Shown here: piece after piece, positions 1 through 11,300 of the stretch
Layout of the letters: each line of letters opens with the position of its first letter
Numbering within the stretch: the stretch's first letter is position 1
Assembly (NCBI GenBank): GCA_001766655.1
Contig: MJCC01000013.1
Location: 252,896-316,895 of the forward strand
From: Phytomonas francai
Lineage: Eukaryota > Euglenozoa > Kinetoplastea > Trypanosomatida > Trypanosomatidae
Direction: 5' to 3'
DNA length: 64,000 bases
Translations under genes and position numbers: made by a program
The notes under the pieces: generated by a model
What the model saw: the letters and a program-made list of their open reading frames with translations, nothing else
Database searches by the model: none
What the model was told of the DNA's origin: nothing

Positions 1-1608
1 GGGGTCCCAGCGGAAGCCCTCGCCGGCGACGACGCCCGCCCCCCCGCCCGCGAGCCGCACGCGCGAGCCCCCGCCGACGGCGTGGAAGGCGAGCAAATAC
101 GCCGGCGGCGGGACGTACAGGGCGGGGCCCGCGCCCCCGCCCCCCACCGCCACCTCCTCGACAAGAAAGCAGAGCAAAATGCTCGGGAGGGCGCTGCGAA
201 AGAGCTCTGCCGCGCTCGCCGGGGTCAGGCCCTCGCGAAGAAGCACCCCCTGCACGTGCGCGTTCGCCTCGAGCACGCTACCCTCGCTCCCGTCGACGTA
301 CGCGGAGAGCTTCAGCGCCGACGCCAGCCAGTACGCGCGGAGCTCGTAAGGCGCGCCCGACGCGCGGTCCTCGCCCATCAACGCGAACCACTCGTCCACG
401 AGCCAGCTCCCGACGCGCTGGACGAGGGGCTCGTCCTCGTCGTCGACGCGGATGGCCGCCATCCAGAGAAGCTGAAGGCCCCGCTCGCCAAGCCCCTCCC
501 CGCCCGCGGCCTCCCCAACTCGGGCCTGTCGATCATACCCAGCACGGCTCGTCGGGGAGGAGCCGGACGCGTGCGCCGAAAGCCCCTCGATCGTGCGTTT
601 GTCGAGCAAAAGAAGCTGCTCAGAGACCACGAAAGACCCCAGCCGCGAGATGTTCTTCGCAGACCTCCGCGCCTGGGCCGCCCCGCCGAGCCCGCCTGCC
701 CGCGGGCGCGAGAAGGCGACGGCGTTGGCGTTCTTTACACCTTCGGAGGATACCTTAGGGGGCTGGCGTCGCTTCAAATGGACGTTGGCCGCGAATCGCT
801 TTCGCAAACGTCTCCTCCTCAGCGGCTTTCGTGCCCCTGCCAGGGCTGGCGGGGACAAGGCGGCCAACCTGGACGAGAGCCCGGCCCCATCCGGGGCCTT
901 TTCCGCCAAGTCTTCCCAGGAGGGGTCGGTGGCGGGGGTCGATGGGGCCCTCCGCTCCTCTTCCTCGCCGCCCACCCTCGCCGTCATCCCAGAAGAGGCA
1001 AATGAGGCGGCCGTCGAGGCCCCCTCCCTCTCGCTCGCACACTCCGGGAGTCGAATAACCTCCACCAGGTTAAGGAAATGCAAGACGTTGAGCGCGAAGA
1101 CGCTGTGTGGTTCTCTGCGCGCGAGTTTCACGTAGCGCTGCGCGGCGCCGACCTCCTCGTCGAGGCCCTGCCCTCGCCCCCCAACCCCCAACTTTGCGAT
1201 TTTGGATTTGAACGAAAGGCCTCTTCGCGCGGCCCTGTGCGCGCCCGCGCCGATTCTCGCCTTCGGCTTTGGTCTCGCTTCCGTGGGCACCGGCGCGAGC
1301 TTTGGGGGGGCCTTCCCCACGCCCTGTAGGCGATCCTGATATAAGGCCTCGTAGTTTGGGGCCCAAATACAGCCCGAGTGCAAAAGAAGGCTTAGAAGGA
1401 CGATGTCGCTCCCCAGCACCTTCCGCCAGACCTCAAAGCAACGCCGCCACCGCGCGTAGCTCGCCTGCACGCGGGCGGCATTCGCCGCGTTCTCGGCCAA
1501 AGGAGGCTGCGATGGTGGATAGGCCATAGGGCCCCAAAGGTGATCGCTCAGGGTCGGCAGTAAACGCTCGACAACGCAATCGATCGAGCTTCCATTCGCA
1601 TCGGTCAT
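1..1608 (-). CDS. Unrecognised protein, C-terminus beyond the left edge
   Basis: An open frame of 536 codons starts at ATG 1608 and has no stop before base 1, so the C-terminus lies outside the window. I recognise no family. The first 100 residues are mixed and contain several Trp and Tyr. Residues about 100-300 are Ala/Gly/Arg-rich and low in complexity. The last 150 residues look like a folded helical domain with hydrophobic stretches such as LRAYWLASALKLSAYV. Codons are extremely GC-rich at third positions, like the cores of other genes here. It follows glyoxalase II in the same minus-strand unit. Coding status is well supported by the unbroken length on the expected strand; function is unknown. 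Confidence 0.75.
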   Translation of the reverse strand, partial: MTDANGSSIDCVVERLLPTLSDHLWGPMAYPPSQPPLAENAANAARVQASYARWRRCFEVWRKVLGSDIVLLSLLLHSGCIWAPNYEALYQDRLQGVGKAPPKLAPVPTEARPKPKARIGAGAHRAARRGLSFKSKIAKLGVGGRGQGLDEEVGAAQRYVKLARREPHSVFALNVLHFLNLVEVIRLPECASEREGASTAASFASSGMTARVGGEEEERRAPSTPATDPSWEDLAEKAPDGAGLSSRLAALSPPALAGARKPLRRRRLRKRFAANVHLKRRQPPKVSSEGVKNANAVAFSRPRAGGLGGAAQARRSAKNISRLGSFVVSEQLLLLDKRTIEGLSAHASGSSPTSRAGYDRQARVGEAAGGEGLGERGLQLLWMAAIRVDDEDEPLVQRVGSWLVDEWFALMGEDRASGAPYELRAYWLASALKLSAYVDGSEGSVLEANAHVQGVLLREGLTPASAAELFRSALPSILLCFLVEEVAVGGGGAGPALYVPPPAYLLAFHAVGGGSRVRLAGGGAGVVAGEGFRWDP

Positions 1609-2316
1609 TTCTGTCCCGCTTTGGCTTGCCTCCGATTAGCTAACTAGATATGTCGTAGATTCAATTGGGAGGGTTTCACTACCTTACGTAGAGCCCCAAC
1701 CCGTTCCACGATGACTACAAAGCTTTGAGAAGTGGACCACGCAATGTCATCCGAAAAAGGGAAAAGAAGAGGGTAGGGAAGAATATCACAGAGCTAGTTG
1801 TTTCGAATGTCGTAACTCTGACTCGTACGAGGAGAAAGGGGGTGTGGGGGTGAGGCCAAGACCTACGCCGCACTTTAACAAAGTCTGGAATAACTCGTTA
1901 AGTACGTGTCCTAGAAAGTCGTAGAGAGGGTGAAGAAGATATAATACCGCACACAAGCTCTCTGTATCTAAGTAATAAGTGATTTTTTTAGGGCACAAGC
2001 ATGTAGATCAAGATCGTTCCCTCGATCATCAGAAAGGTATACAAAGCGTTAGATTTGGTAGCTCACACGCAATTGTGATAACTATTTAAGAAAGAGGTTT
2101 AAAAAAAAAAAAGAGCTATAAGGAGATTCGCATAAATATTACTTTTACGATGAAACTTCCACACAGAGAAAGAAGTCATATTTTCAATCGGCTCCGACAC
2201 GATGACTATCCCACTCGCTCTGGAACGCCAACCTCACCGGGTCAGCTAGACTGCTGCCTTTCTTCCATTTTTATATTTTTATTCTTTTTTCCCTTAATTT
2301 CCTAATCCTGATATGC
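1609..2316. other. Intergenic, 3' UTR of glyoxalase II and 5' UTR of the edge gene
   Basis: AT-rich spacer without a convincing ORF. It contains a T-rich run on the minus strand near 2101-2112 that could serve mRNA processing. Nothing else recognised. Confidence 0.6.
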
Positions 2317-3219
2317 TCATTCGCAGGTGTTGTATAAGTGATCCATAAGTTTTACCTCGTTATCCCTTCTCATCATACGCCGGAACTCCTCATCGGCGAC
2401 GCGCAGAAACAAATTCTGCCGTTTCTCGTCCGAAAGCGTGCTCGGGACGCTCGGGAGGCCGCGCGCGACCGCCGCCTCGTACGCGGCCAGCTGATCCCGA
2501 ATAAACGCGTAGTCGGTGTGGCCGCGGTCCGGGAAGGCGGACTCGGAGAACTTCATAAACCCCACCGTGTACTCATGCCCGGGGAAGACAAACGTCCGCG
2601 CATCCATCGCGTCCCCGGCGGATCGATTCAGGTGGTAAATCTTCGACATCGCCGCGCACATGTCCTGCGCGGTGCCCTCGAAAAAAGCCCCAACCCCCGC
2701 GGTGAACATCGTATCCCCGGTAAAAAGCGCGATTCCGTCCTCCGGGCTCGACGGGTTGAAGACTTTGTAGGCGACGTGGCCGGTGGTATGGCAGGGGACG
2801 TCGAGCACCTCGACCCGGAGGCCGCCGAGCGCGAAGGAGTCGCCCTCGCGGACGGCCTTCGTCATGTGCGGGACCTTCTCGCGCGCGCCGCCGACGATCG
2901 TCAAGGGCCTTTCACCCCCTTCTCCCCCGCCGCGAAGACGCTCGGCGTCTTTATTCCCCCCGGCGTGGTCCCAGTGTTTATGCGTGGTCAGAATGGTGCC
3001 CACGGCCCAGGGTTTGCCCTTCCCCTCCGAGAGCTTCTCCTTCTCCAGGTACCTGAGGACGGCGTCGATGTCGCTATTGAGGTCCACGACGGCGAACTCC
3101 GAGGTGCCCAAGTCGTGAATGAGGTAGGAGAAGTTATCCCGCAGCGTCGGGATGATGCCGACGGTGAAAGAGGTCCCGAATTCCTTTGTAGCCCACCTCC
3201 GATACATGTGCTTTTCCAT
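2317..3219 (-). CDS. GLO2: Glyoxalase II (hydroxyacyl-trypanothione hydrolase)
   Basis: Zn metallo-beta-lactamase-fold thioesterase that hydrolyses the lactoyl-thiol formed by glyoxalase I, the second step of methylglyoxal detoxification. The metal signature THKHWDH lies at residues 79-85, and the other ligands are visible at H148, D169 (FTGD) and H215 (FPGHEYT). The C-terminal helical domain is complete, and 300 residues is close to the usual length. The protein ends Tyr296-x-x-Cys299-Glu. A Tyr/Cys pair at this position contacts the spermidine part of the thiol in the Leishmania enzyme, so trypanothione rather than glutathione is the inferred cofactor. The ATG is followed by a second Met at codon 5; a T-rich stretch ending in AG lies just upstream. 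No targeting signal is evident, so it is probably cytosolic. Confidence 0.93.
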   Translation of the reverse strand: MEKHMYRRWATKEFGTSFTVGIIPTLRDNFSYLIHDLGTSEFAVVDLNSDIDAVLRYLEKEKLSEGKGKPWAVGTILTTHKHWDHAGGNKDAERLRGGGEGGERPLTIVGGAREKVPHMTKAVREGDSFALGGLRVEVLDVPCHTTGHVAYKVFNPSSPEDGIALFTGDTMFTAGVGAFFEGTAQDMCAAMSKIYHLNRSAGDAMDARTFVFPGHEYTVGFMKFSESAFPDRGHTDYAFIRDQLAAYEAAVARGLPSVPSTLSDEKRQNLFLRVADEEFRRMMRRDNEVKLMDHLYNTCE

Positions 3220-4096
3220 TCGTAATCAAACTCAAAATATATATATATATATAAAAAAGAAGCAAACCTGGTAGGAGAGGAGTCCTTTCTGTATTACGAA
3301 TTTGAATACACCGCTGAACCCGCTTAGTTTGTTTTCAAAGAGTGGAAGAGAGTAAAACACAAAACCGTATGAACAAAAAGAGCATGAAACCAGTTCTGGC
3401 AAGCCAAGAAAAGTAGCGATGAAGTGTACAAAATCTGTCCAATTTCATGCTATCCACAACGAATTTTCTCTTACAAAACACAAAAACTTTCCTTCAATAC
3501 TTGTCACTGCTACTGAAGTCCCCTACAAAAAGAAAGTCACTAGCCCAAACATGGGGGAAGTAAAATGGGAAACCCCTTTAAAAAAAAAAAAGACTTCCTC
3601 AAACAGACAAGCAAAATGGAGGGAAAAATGGAGCCGCCTCGGTGTCGACTCATGATCTATGTTTAGTGGTGTAGCAAATCGGTGATAAATTAGTTCTTCC
3701 CTATCCCATATATCATTATAATAGGTTTTATTATTTTTTTTTTTTAGGATCGCCATCGCTAAATACGTTGCACCTCATTCTTTTCTTTTTGCTAATGGAA
3801 GGTGTATTCGCAGTAGTAACATATACCCTCATGATAGAAATATCTGAGCACGGTATAGGATGTTATGTACATACGCGTGCGTGCGTGTGAGTGTGTGTGT
3901 GTGTGTGTGTTTTTGTGTGTATAGTGAAGTCCCTTAGGTGGACAAGGCATCGCCCTCTTCAGCTTACTTCGACAAAACAACATCAATAATAATTAATAAT
4001 GAGCATCTTAATCCAGAAACCAAAGAGTCCCCATGCTCAATTGACCTGGTTCGCTTTTTTCCCCCTTTACGTATCCTTTGGCAGGGCGTAGAAGCG
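3220..4096. other. Intergenic with dinucleotide repeats
   Basis: AT-rich spacer between Rpt3 and glyoxalase II. It holds a short TA repeat at about 3238-3253, an A-run near 3580-3592, and a GT repeat ((GT)10 at 3891-3910 with interrupted copies around it). No ORF here is convincing. Confidence 0.6.
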
Positions 4097-5269
4097 TTAA
4101 GTATAGAAGTCATACTTTTCATCCCCTGTCTTCTTAATCACGGTGCGATATGCCTTCTCCATATCCCTTGGCAGAATCACGTACCGGTTCTTGCGCACCG
4201 CGGACATCCCGGCCTCCTTGCAAATCGCCTGAATATCCGCCCCGCTGAGCTTCTCCGGCCGCGCGACGAACTCCTCGAGGTCGACCTCCGGCGAGAGGTT
4301 CATCTTCGCCGTGCAGACCTGAAAAACGAGCCGCTTCTGTCGGCGGTCGGGGTGGGGGAACTCGATCTTGCGATCGAGCCTGCCGGGCCGCAGAAGCGCG
4401 GGGTCGAGCGTATCCCAGCGATTCGTCGCCATGATCACCTTCACGTTCGTCGCCTGGTCGAAGCCGTCCATCTGCGTGAGGAGCTCGACGAGCACGCGCT
4501 GGACCTCGCGGTCGGCCCCGGTCTGCGCGTCGAAGCGCTTCGTCGCGATGGAGTCGACCTCGTCGATGAAGATGATCGACGGCGCGTTCTCGCGCGCGAG
4601 GCGGAAGACATCGCGGACCTTCCGCGGGCCCTCCCCGAGGTACTTCTGCACGAACTCGCTGCCGACGACGCGGATGAAGGAGGCCTTCGTATGCCGCGCG
4701 ACCGCCTTCACGAGCATCGTCTTCCCGGTCCCCGGCGGGCCGTAGAGGAGGACGCCGCGCGGCGGGTCGATCCCGACCTGCTGGTAAAGCCACGCGTGCG
4801 TGAGCGGGAGCTCGACGGCCTCGCGGATCTCCTGCTTTTGGATGTCGAGCCCGCCCACGTCCGCGTAGCCGACGTCGGGCCGCTCGCTCGAGGTCATCAG
4901 CGAGATCGTCGCGTCGGTCTCGCTGGGCAGGAGCTGGACGCAGGCGTTGCTGCTTTTGTGCAGCCCCACGCTCGTGTTCGCGCAGAGCCGCTCCCGATCG
5001 AGCGTCGAGAGGATCTTCACGAAGTACTGCGAGCCCGTCGTCCCGCTCACGATGCCGCGCGCGCCGTCCACGGCCTCCACAAAGTTCCCCAGAACGAGCG
5101 GGACGGCCTGGATGCGGCCCACCTCCTGCTTCGCCGCGTGCTCCTCGCGGAGGAGGTGGTGGGTCTCCGTCCGGCAGACCATCGTCCGGAGCTCGAGCGT
5201 GCGCAGGCTCCGCCGAAGGCGCTCGTACTCCTCGAAAAGAGAGCCCGCGCTTTTCCCCACCACGGTCAT
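4097..5269 (-). CDS. RPT3: 26S proteasome regulatory AAA ATPase Rpt3
   Basis: One of six ATPases of the 19S base that unfold substrates and feed them into the 20S core. Order of parts: N-terminal coiled coil (about 10-50), OB domain (about 60-125), AAA module with Walker A GPPGTGKT (177-184), Walker B IIFIDEVD (232-239) and the RPGRLDR arginine-finger segment (294-300), then the C-terminal helical domain. Assignment to Rpt3 (PSMC4) rests on segments such as [18 protein letters not shown] and [12 protein letters not shown], which are typical of that paralogue. It ends in F-Y-T, a hydrophobic-Tyr-x tail of the kind that docks into alpha-ring pockets and opens the gate. Its 390 residues are typical. 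A 16-T tract followed by AG (5393-5410 on the minus strand) is the likely spliced-leader acceptor. Confidence 0.96.
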   Translation of the reverse strand: MTVVGKSAGSLFEEYERLRRSLRTLELRTMVCRTETHHLLREEHAAKQEVGRIQAVPLVLGNFVEAVDGARGIVSGTTGSQYFVKILSTLDRERLCANTSVGLHKSSNACVQLLPSETDATISLMTSSERPDVGYADVGGLDIQKQEIREAVELPLTHAWLYQQVGIDPPRGVLLYGPPGTGKTMLVKAVARHTKASFIRVVGSEFVQKYLGEGPRKVRDVFRLARENAPSIIFIDEVDSIATKRFDAQTGADREVQRVLVELLTQMDGFDQATNVKVIMATNRWDTLDPALLRPGRLDRKIEFPHPDRRQKRLVFQVCTAKMNLSPEVDLEEFVARPEKLSGADIQAICKEAGMSAVRKNRYVILPRDMEKAYRTVIKKTGDEKYDFYT

Positions 5270-6752
5270 CCCTACAACAGTTCAAGAAATAAAGGGAAAA
5301 ATGGCCCGGAAGAGCGAGATCGATTTCGGTGCGGTTCAAGTCCTGTTGGCTTTGATGTTTCTTTTTTTTCTCCCTTTACACACACACACACACTAAAAAA
5401 AAAAAAAAAACGGCTCTAAACCCCTTTTGTCCTTTACGCAGTCCAAAAGTACAAATTTTCGAAATTAAATAATTGAAAATATGGTAAAAATTAAGCTGAG
5501 GGAATTAGAGAAAAAAACACGATTAGAATAAAACTAAAAATCTTTTAAATTCTAATAAACCCAGAATTGTAGTCAAGCTCCTTAGAGAAATAGATCGTTA
5601 GACAAAGAGGAATTTCTATGACAGGAGGAAAGGTTTACCATGGGTTGCCATTCGATCAGAGCGCAACGCAAGAACTCATAAAAACCAAGCCATTGAATCT
5701 TTCTGTTTTCCCACGAAATATCAAAAGCAAAAAGAGGGGAAAACATATTACAAAGGCCATTTAGCCACTGTTACCAGAAATATGACATGAAATAATTCGC
5801 GTGCAGTCATATAGGATAGAAGTCTCAAGTCAATGCAACCAAATCAAGCGCTTCCGCTCAAATACAAAATAGAAAACATTTGATACAATGGTTGTAATTT
5901 AGCTCCTCTGTTATTTTACATATATCCTATTTTATTCACTAAAAAGGAAACGATGTACTTGACAAGTTTCACTCAACATTTTTTCCATGCCACAAATGAT
6001 AAATAAGAAAAACAATCTATGATGTATAATTACTCCAGCTATATACAAATATTAGGTATCACTTGAAAAAAAAATTGTCTGTAAGGCACTAAGAAATGTT
6101 TTAATTTGATAGAGGCACAATAATAGGATGTCATTATTGTTTAATATCTATATACACATATGTATATATATTAATATAAGCGTAACGTAAAAAGTGGTAA
6201 AATACGACTTAATTTCCCATAGATATCCGTTGGTTCGGATACCCCTCTCTGCATAAAGCACACTAATGAAAATAAAACAATGACATAAAATCAACTACAT
6301 AAACGCTACGGGAGTACGGAAAGTCATTTTTAAAGAAATACATCCCTTAGCGGTGACCCTTTACCACAAGAAAAGGGTAATGCAACAATCCGAGTCCGAA
6401 AAGGAACGATGACACAAGGTGTATAAAAACGAAATTCGAAATGTAAAAAAAAAAGGTAAGCTTTTCCAGACTAATAAAAAAAATTGGGTAGTTGTTACAA
6501 AACCCATAAATATGATATAAAATTAGCAATATCAGTTGTTGTGATTTGTTTGCCCTTTTTATTTGGATGCTTCACAATCTAGTTCTTGATCGGCATACCA
6601 CCACTGTCTTTTACGCAACCCTGATAAATATGGGATAGATACATATAGGTATATAACTGTTTTCATAGACGTACGTGTATGATAAACGTAGTGTATTTCT
6701 TCATCCAAGGTAGCACTTGGCCTTAACGACCCCCTTTCTTTTAACCATCCCC
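5270..6752. other. Long AT-rich intergenic region
   Basis: About 1.5 kb with no ATG-started ORF of note. It includes the A16 run (5395-5410) and CA repeat (about 5382-5393) upstream of Rpt3. On the minus strand these are the T16-AG tract and a GT repeat in the Rpt3 leader. The rest is AT-rich and unassigned. Confidence 0.6.
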
Positions 6753-7664
6753 CTAGGGCATTGCAAGGTGAGAATGTGTGGGGGCTGCATCTTGAGGGGA
6801 CGCCGTTGAGAGCATCAAACGCACAAACGACGCGATACTATGCTTAGAAGCCTCCTCGCGCCATCTGAAGAGTTCTCTTCGCTGCCGTTCCTCCCGGTCC
6901 TCGAGTTCGGCGTCGTCGCCCTCACTCGGCCTGACGGGGACGGCATGAAAGGGGGGTCGGAGATCCGTCTTTTTCGCGTGCGCCCCGACGCCCGCCTCTG
7001 CGATGGCATGGCGAAGGCGACGTCCTTCGTTTAGACCCGCCATGCCCTTTGAACGCGGCGTATTCGTCGGATTTCGGGCCCCCGTCTCCGCCGGATCCGC
7101 CCCTAGGCCTTCGACGCCGGGGGCGGGCGGCGTACGCGCAAAGCGCCCCAGCGAAGTCCGGCCGGCGGGAGAGGGGTCCGACCATCGGTGGTTCGCGCGG
7201 CCCCCCCCGCGCCCGGCGGCCCTCTCGCGCGCCGCTTTCGCGGGCGAAAAGGCCGTCGTGCGCGGCGTTCTTTTCTCCCCCTCCGCCCCGCCGCGGCGCG
7301 AGGGGTGGAGGAGGCACCGCGCGAAGGCCTTCCGCAGCTCCCCGTTCGAGGAGCCCGGGGCCATCATCACCCGGAAAACCTCGCGAAGGCCCTCCTCCTC
7401 GCCGTGGTCGAGCTCCTCGGGAAATGCCCCCACCGGGGGCTCGAAGACCTCAGGGCCCGCGCGAACCTTCGCGGGCAGGGACCCCCTCCTCAACGAGGTC
7501 GGGATCGATTCCGTGGATGCAATCCGAAGCCCCCCTCCGCCCACAAGGCGCACGACGCGCTCTGGATTGGGTTGAAACGCGCACTGCAGGGGCGATAAAT
7601 GATAGGGGGAATCGGTATGGCAATGCTCAAAATCAGGCCCGCTGTTTACACCGGGGGCCCGCAT
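6753..7664 (-). CDS. Unrecognised GC-rich ORF
   Basis: Reading from ATG 7664 gives 303 residues; the frame is also open further upstream, but only through an (ATT)n/(ACT)n repeat with no ATG. A T-rich tract ending in CAG lies two bases before this ATG, which favours it. The product is Arg/Pro/Ala-rich with a short charged helical segment near residues 250-280 (EREERQ-type). No domain is recognised. It is on the transcribed strand and GC-rich like real genes here, but several overlapping frames are also open, so coding status is uncertain. Confidence 0.45.
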   Translation of the reverse strand: MRAPGVNSGPDFEHCHTDSPYHLSPLQCAFQPNPERVVRLVGGGGLRIASTESIPTSLRRGSLPAKVRAGPEVFEPPVGAFPEELDHGEEEGLREVFRVMMAPGSSNGELRKAFARCLLHPSRRGGAEGEKRTPRTTAFSPAKAARERAAGRGGGRANHRWSDPSPAGRTSLGRFARTPPAPGVEGLGADPAETGARNPTNTPRSKGMAGLNEGRRLRHAIAEAGVGAHAKKTDLRPPFHAVPVRPSEGDDAELEDREERQRRELFRWREEASKHSIASFVRLMLSTASPQDAAPTHSHLAMP

Positions 7665-8371
7665 TTCTGTGGTAGTAGTAATAATAATAATAGTAAGAAT
7701 AGGAGTAATAGTAAAGAGCCTCCGCACGTGCGTAAATGTGGGTGGTTTAGGCTGGTATATTGGCAGTAGGAAAAAACGATGCTCTACTTATGTAAGACGT
7801 AAATAATTGCTTGAAAAAGAGGAGTTACTTTTTTTTTTTTTTTAATTTATTGGATTACTAATTTAAAATAAACCCCTCTCCTACTTTGTCCAAGTCGAGG
7901 AAGAAAAGGAAAAACAATGATGATGGCGAGCTGTCATGGCGCATATTCCATTGACGTTTACAATTCTAGAATCAATGGCCCGCGTGCTCTAGCGTAGGTT
8001 TGAGTCCTTTGATCTCATCTCTGATCACGATATAATGGATTTGCAATTTTATACACGCTCTAATAATAATTTTACCATCGGCATATTTACCATCATAAGC
8101 CGTTTTTGTCTCTTAGTTCCCTCGGAACTAGGGCTGCTAAAATTTCGCCGACCAAAGTTTTTAAATAAAGAAGGCGTACTAACACAAATAGAAAAATGTA
8201 TCATGAATCCCTATTATCTCTCTCCCCCACCCCCCATCGGCCCAATCTGTTCCCAACCAGCATTTTTTCATCAGTTCAGCTGCTTTCTTTTTATGGGTTT
8301 TTAGCTTCCAGGTCTGGGGTTGCCATTCCTGCCCCACCTGAACGATTCACATGTCAAACATACAGAAAAGG
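7665..8371. other. Intergenic
   Basis: AT-rich spacer between the USP gene and the 6.7-kb ORF. It carries a trinucleotide repeat (TAA/TAG type) at about 7673-7691 and a T16 run near 7830. No convincing gene. Confidence 0.55.
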
Positions 8372-11300
8372 TCAGTTACGTAACGCATTAATGAAGAAAT
8401 CGTGCTGGTAGTCACCCGACCCCCCACCGCCCGCACCCCCCTCTTCGTCATCGTCGTCGTTCGTCGAGGGCGAAAGCCCCTCCCCGCGCAGGGGGTCAAA
8501 CCGTTTCGGGAACTTCTTTGCCGACTTTTTCTCGTCCGCCCACGGGAGGCCAGGATTGTAGACGATGGACGAGGTCGGCCGGACGCTCGCGCCCAGCCCG
8601 GCCAAATCCTGCTCGAGGTGCTGCTGGAAAAGCTCTTGGATGGGAAGGGGAAGGTCCGCGAGCAGCCCCACGTCCGATGAACCGACGCCCGCGGGGTGGA
8701 TTCGGCCCCGACCGTCGTCGACCCCGTTTGGCGAGCCGCCTTCGTCCTGCCGGAGCTCCTGATTCCGGGCGTCCGGGGCCCCCCCCTCGACCTCGCCGTC
8801 GAGGTCGCTCTCGAGCAAATCGGCCTCGTCCAGACGCTGGTAGAGGAGGATGTAGGGGGTCTCCATCGCGCTGTAGACCCCGGCCTCGCCCGCGAGCACG
8901 CCCCGCATCACCCCCTCCCCGACGGCCCGCACGTTCGCGTCGTTGAGCATCACCCAATCCCTCGTGTAAAACGACGTGACCTGCCCCCGCGATGGCGTGA
9001 AGGCAGCGGGAGGGTCCGACGAGGAAGCCGCGCCGGCGGCGAAGGCGAGGATCTGGCGGCGCTCCTCCGCGGAATCGCCGGGGCCTCCCCGGCGCGCTTT
9101 TACCAGCGTAAAATAATGCCCGCTCTGCGGGGTGGGCCCGCTGTGCACGATGAAGCCCCGCAGGCGGTACCCAACCCGCCGCGGCGACCCCCCGGCCTCG
9201 TCGAAGCAGAGCAATCGAAGCCCCTCGTTGAGGACGACAGGGTCGAGGATCTTCTCGTAGGCCGCCGTCGTCGGCTCGTAGTGGAAGCGGTTCAGCTGGA
9301 GCGTGAGGTAGGGCGGGGGGGGGCCGACGAAGCGCGTCGACAGCCGCGTCGAGGTCCGCCCCGCGCAGGACGCGCACTCGAGCCCCTCCAGCACCTCCGC
9401 ATTCAGCGCCGGATCGCACACGCGATCGAGAAGCTCCTGCAGGCAAACCGCGCCGCCCCCGCTCCCGCGGGCGACCCCCTCCTCCGTCGCCTCCTCCTCG
9501 TTGGTGGCGAGGGGGGGGGCGCTGTAGACGGTGATCGCGCGCACGCCGCCCTGCTGGGGGTGGTACTCCACCCACCCGGGGCCCTGCGAGGAGGCCGGCG
9601 CCGGGGCCGCCCGCGCCCCGCGGCGGATCGGAATCGCGCAGTCCCAAAAGACCCCCGCCCTCCCCCGCGCGCGGCCGCACGCCAGACACGCCATCGCGGT
9701 CGACAGGCGCCCGCCAAACCACGCGTCCACGAGCGTCTTCGTCGGCCCCGCGGCCTCCGCGCGCTCCTCGCTGTCGAGCCGCTCGAGGAGGAGCTTCGAG
9801 AACTCCGAGGCGTCGTGTTGGCGGCCGTCCGCGAAGGGCGCGGAGAGGCCGGCCGTGAGGGCGCGCGGGGTCAGCCGCGGCGCGCGCGCGCCCCGGGCCG
9901 CCCGCCAGCGCATCTCCGCCAGCAGGAGGCCGAGCGCCGCCCGCATCCCGCGCACCTCCGCGGCCCCGCGGACGGCCCCCCGCACGAGCCCCCTCGCGAA
10001 CGCGGACGCGCGGAAGAGAAGCTGGACGACGCTGTTCAGAAAACACGTGTTCCCGACGTTCACGAGGCCGACAAACCCCGCCCCCCCCCCCTCTTCCTCT
10101 TCCTCCTCCGAAGAGAAAACGGCGGAGGAAAGAAAGGCGGCGGTGTCGACGGCGAGCGGAGGGTCCGTGAGGCGATGCCCTCCCCGGGGGTTTCTTCGCA
10201 CCGTTTGGAGCCCATTCCCCCCCGGCGTGGGCGCCTCCAAGGCCTCCATGGCGGGAAGCCCGGCGTCGCCATCGCGCGGCCCCCCCCCGCGCGCGGCCCA
10301 CTCCCCTGCCCCTCTCGTCTTTGCCTCGTCTGGGGCATTCCCCGACCCCGCGGGCATCGTTGGGATGGCCCCGAGAGGGCCCCGACGGCCTTCTGCGAGG
10401 CTCGCGAGCAATTTGGACGGGGCATAGAGCTGCCGCGTTCGCTGCGCCGCCTCTGGGAGCCCGGGAAGATCTAAAAATCCGGAATCCAGCATCTGGTTGA
10501 CCTGGAAAAACACACTATCCACCTTTCGCTGCTTCAACAGCACGGCCTTGAGGACCGGAAAGTCGATACAATACTGTTGTATCACCTGGAACAGGACCAC
10601 AAGGTCCGCGGGGAAGGTTTCGAATGCGATTTTGAGGCTTTTCAGGTTTGCGCTGTTCTCAATGAGCGTCCATGAGAGGTCCCACGTACGGAGGACCTCG
10701 ATGAGGCGCTTGAAAAGATTGCTGCAGATGTGTTCCAATTCGCATGCCGCCTCCCCAGCGTTGTTGGGCTCTCCCAACACTAAAGAATTGTCGGGAGAAA
10801 CTTCTTCGAAAGAAGTATCCCCGGAACAGTCGGTGGTCTTTTTCCCGTGGAAGAGCTTGTAAAAGCACTCAAGGGTGTAAGGTGGGCAGGGAAGGTTGAT
10901 GGCGGGGGTAACCAGGCTGGCGAAAAAGTCCAGCATGGTAAGAATGCTGTAAAGGTTCACCATCCGAAGGAGAAAGAGCCTCAACATGCATACCGAGTCT
11001 GGATTCACCTCCATCGTTATCGCGTCAGCGTCCACCCTCAGAATTTCGCTGAGTTTGATGACCACATTGTGCAAAACCCAGCAGGCCTGATCGATATTCG
11101 CCTTGGGAGATGCGAGTACGCTAGAAGAGGGTGCGGGGCCCGTGGTGCTCGCGGCGGCTCTCGACATCGGGGCATACGACACCCCGTAAGCCATGAAAGC
11201 GACCAGAACCCCCAAAAGAAGATCCGGTTCGGCGTATAAAGCAGCACGGCAGAGAACCCGTGAGGCGATAGAGGAATCCAGAGAGCGGTCTGGCCCGAAT

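Noticed and set aside
1786..1998. 70-codon minus-strand ORF in the first spacer
   Set aside because: No acceptor, no protein-like pattern, lies in the predicted UTR.
2338..3225. Antisense ORF over glyoxalase II
   Set aside because: Exact mirror of the glyoxalase frame, no domain and the wrong strand.
4134..5339. 401-codon second minus-strand frame and a plus-strand frame of 493 codons over Rpt3
   Set aside because: Rpt3 is unmistakable here; the others are low-complexity shadows.
6347..6529. Hydrophobic 60-codon minus-strand ORF
   Set aside because: Starts with TTG, contains no ATG, and lies in AT-rich DNA where Phe/Leu-rich frames are expected by chance.
8496..10474. Two ORFs of about 600 codons in other frames over the USP gene
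   Set aside because: They overlap a gene with a complete catalytic domain, consist mainly of Arg, Ala, Pro and Gly, and arise from GC-saturated third positions.
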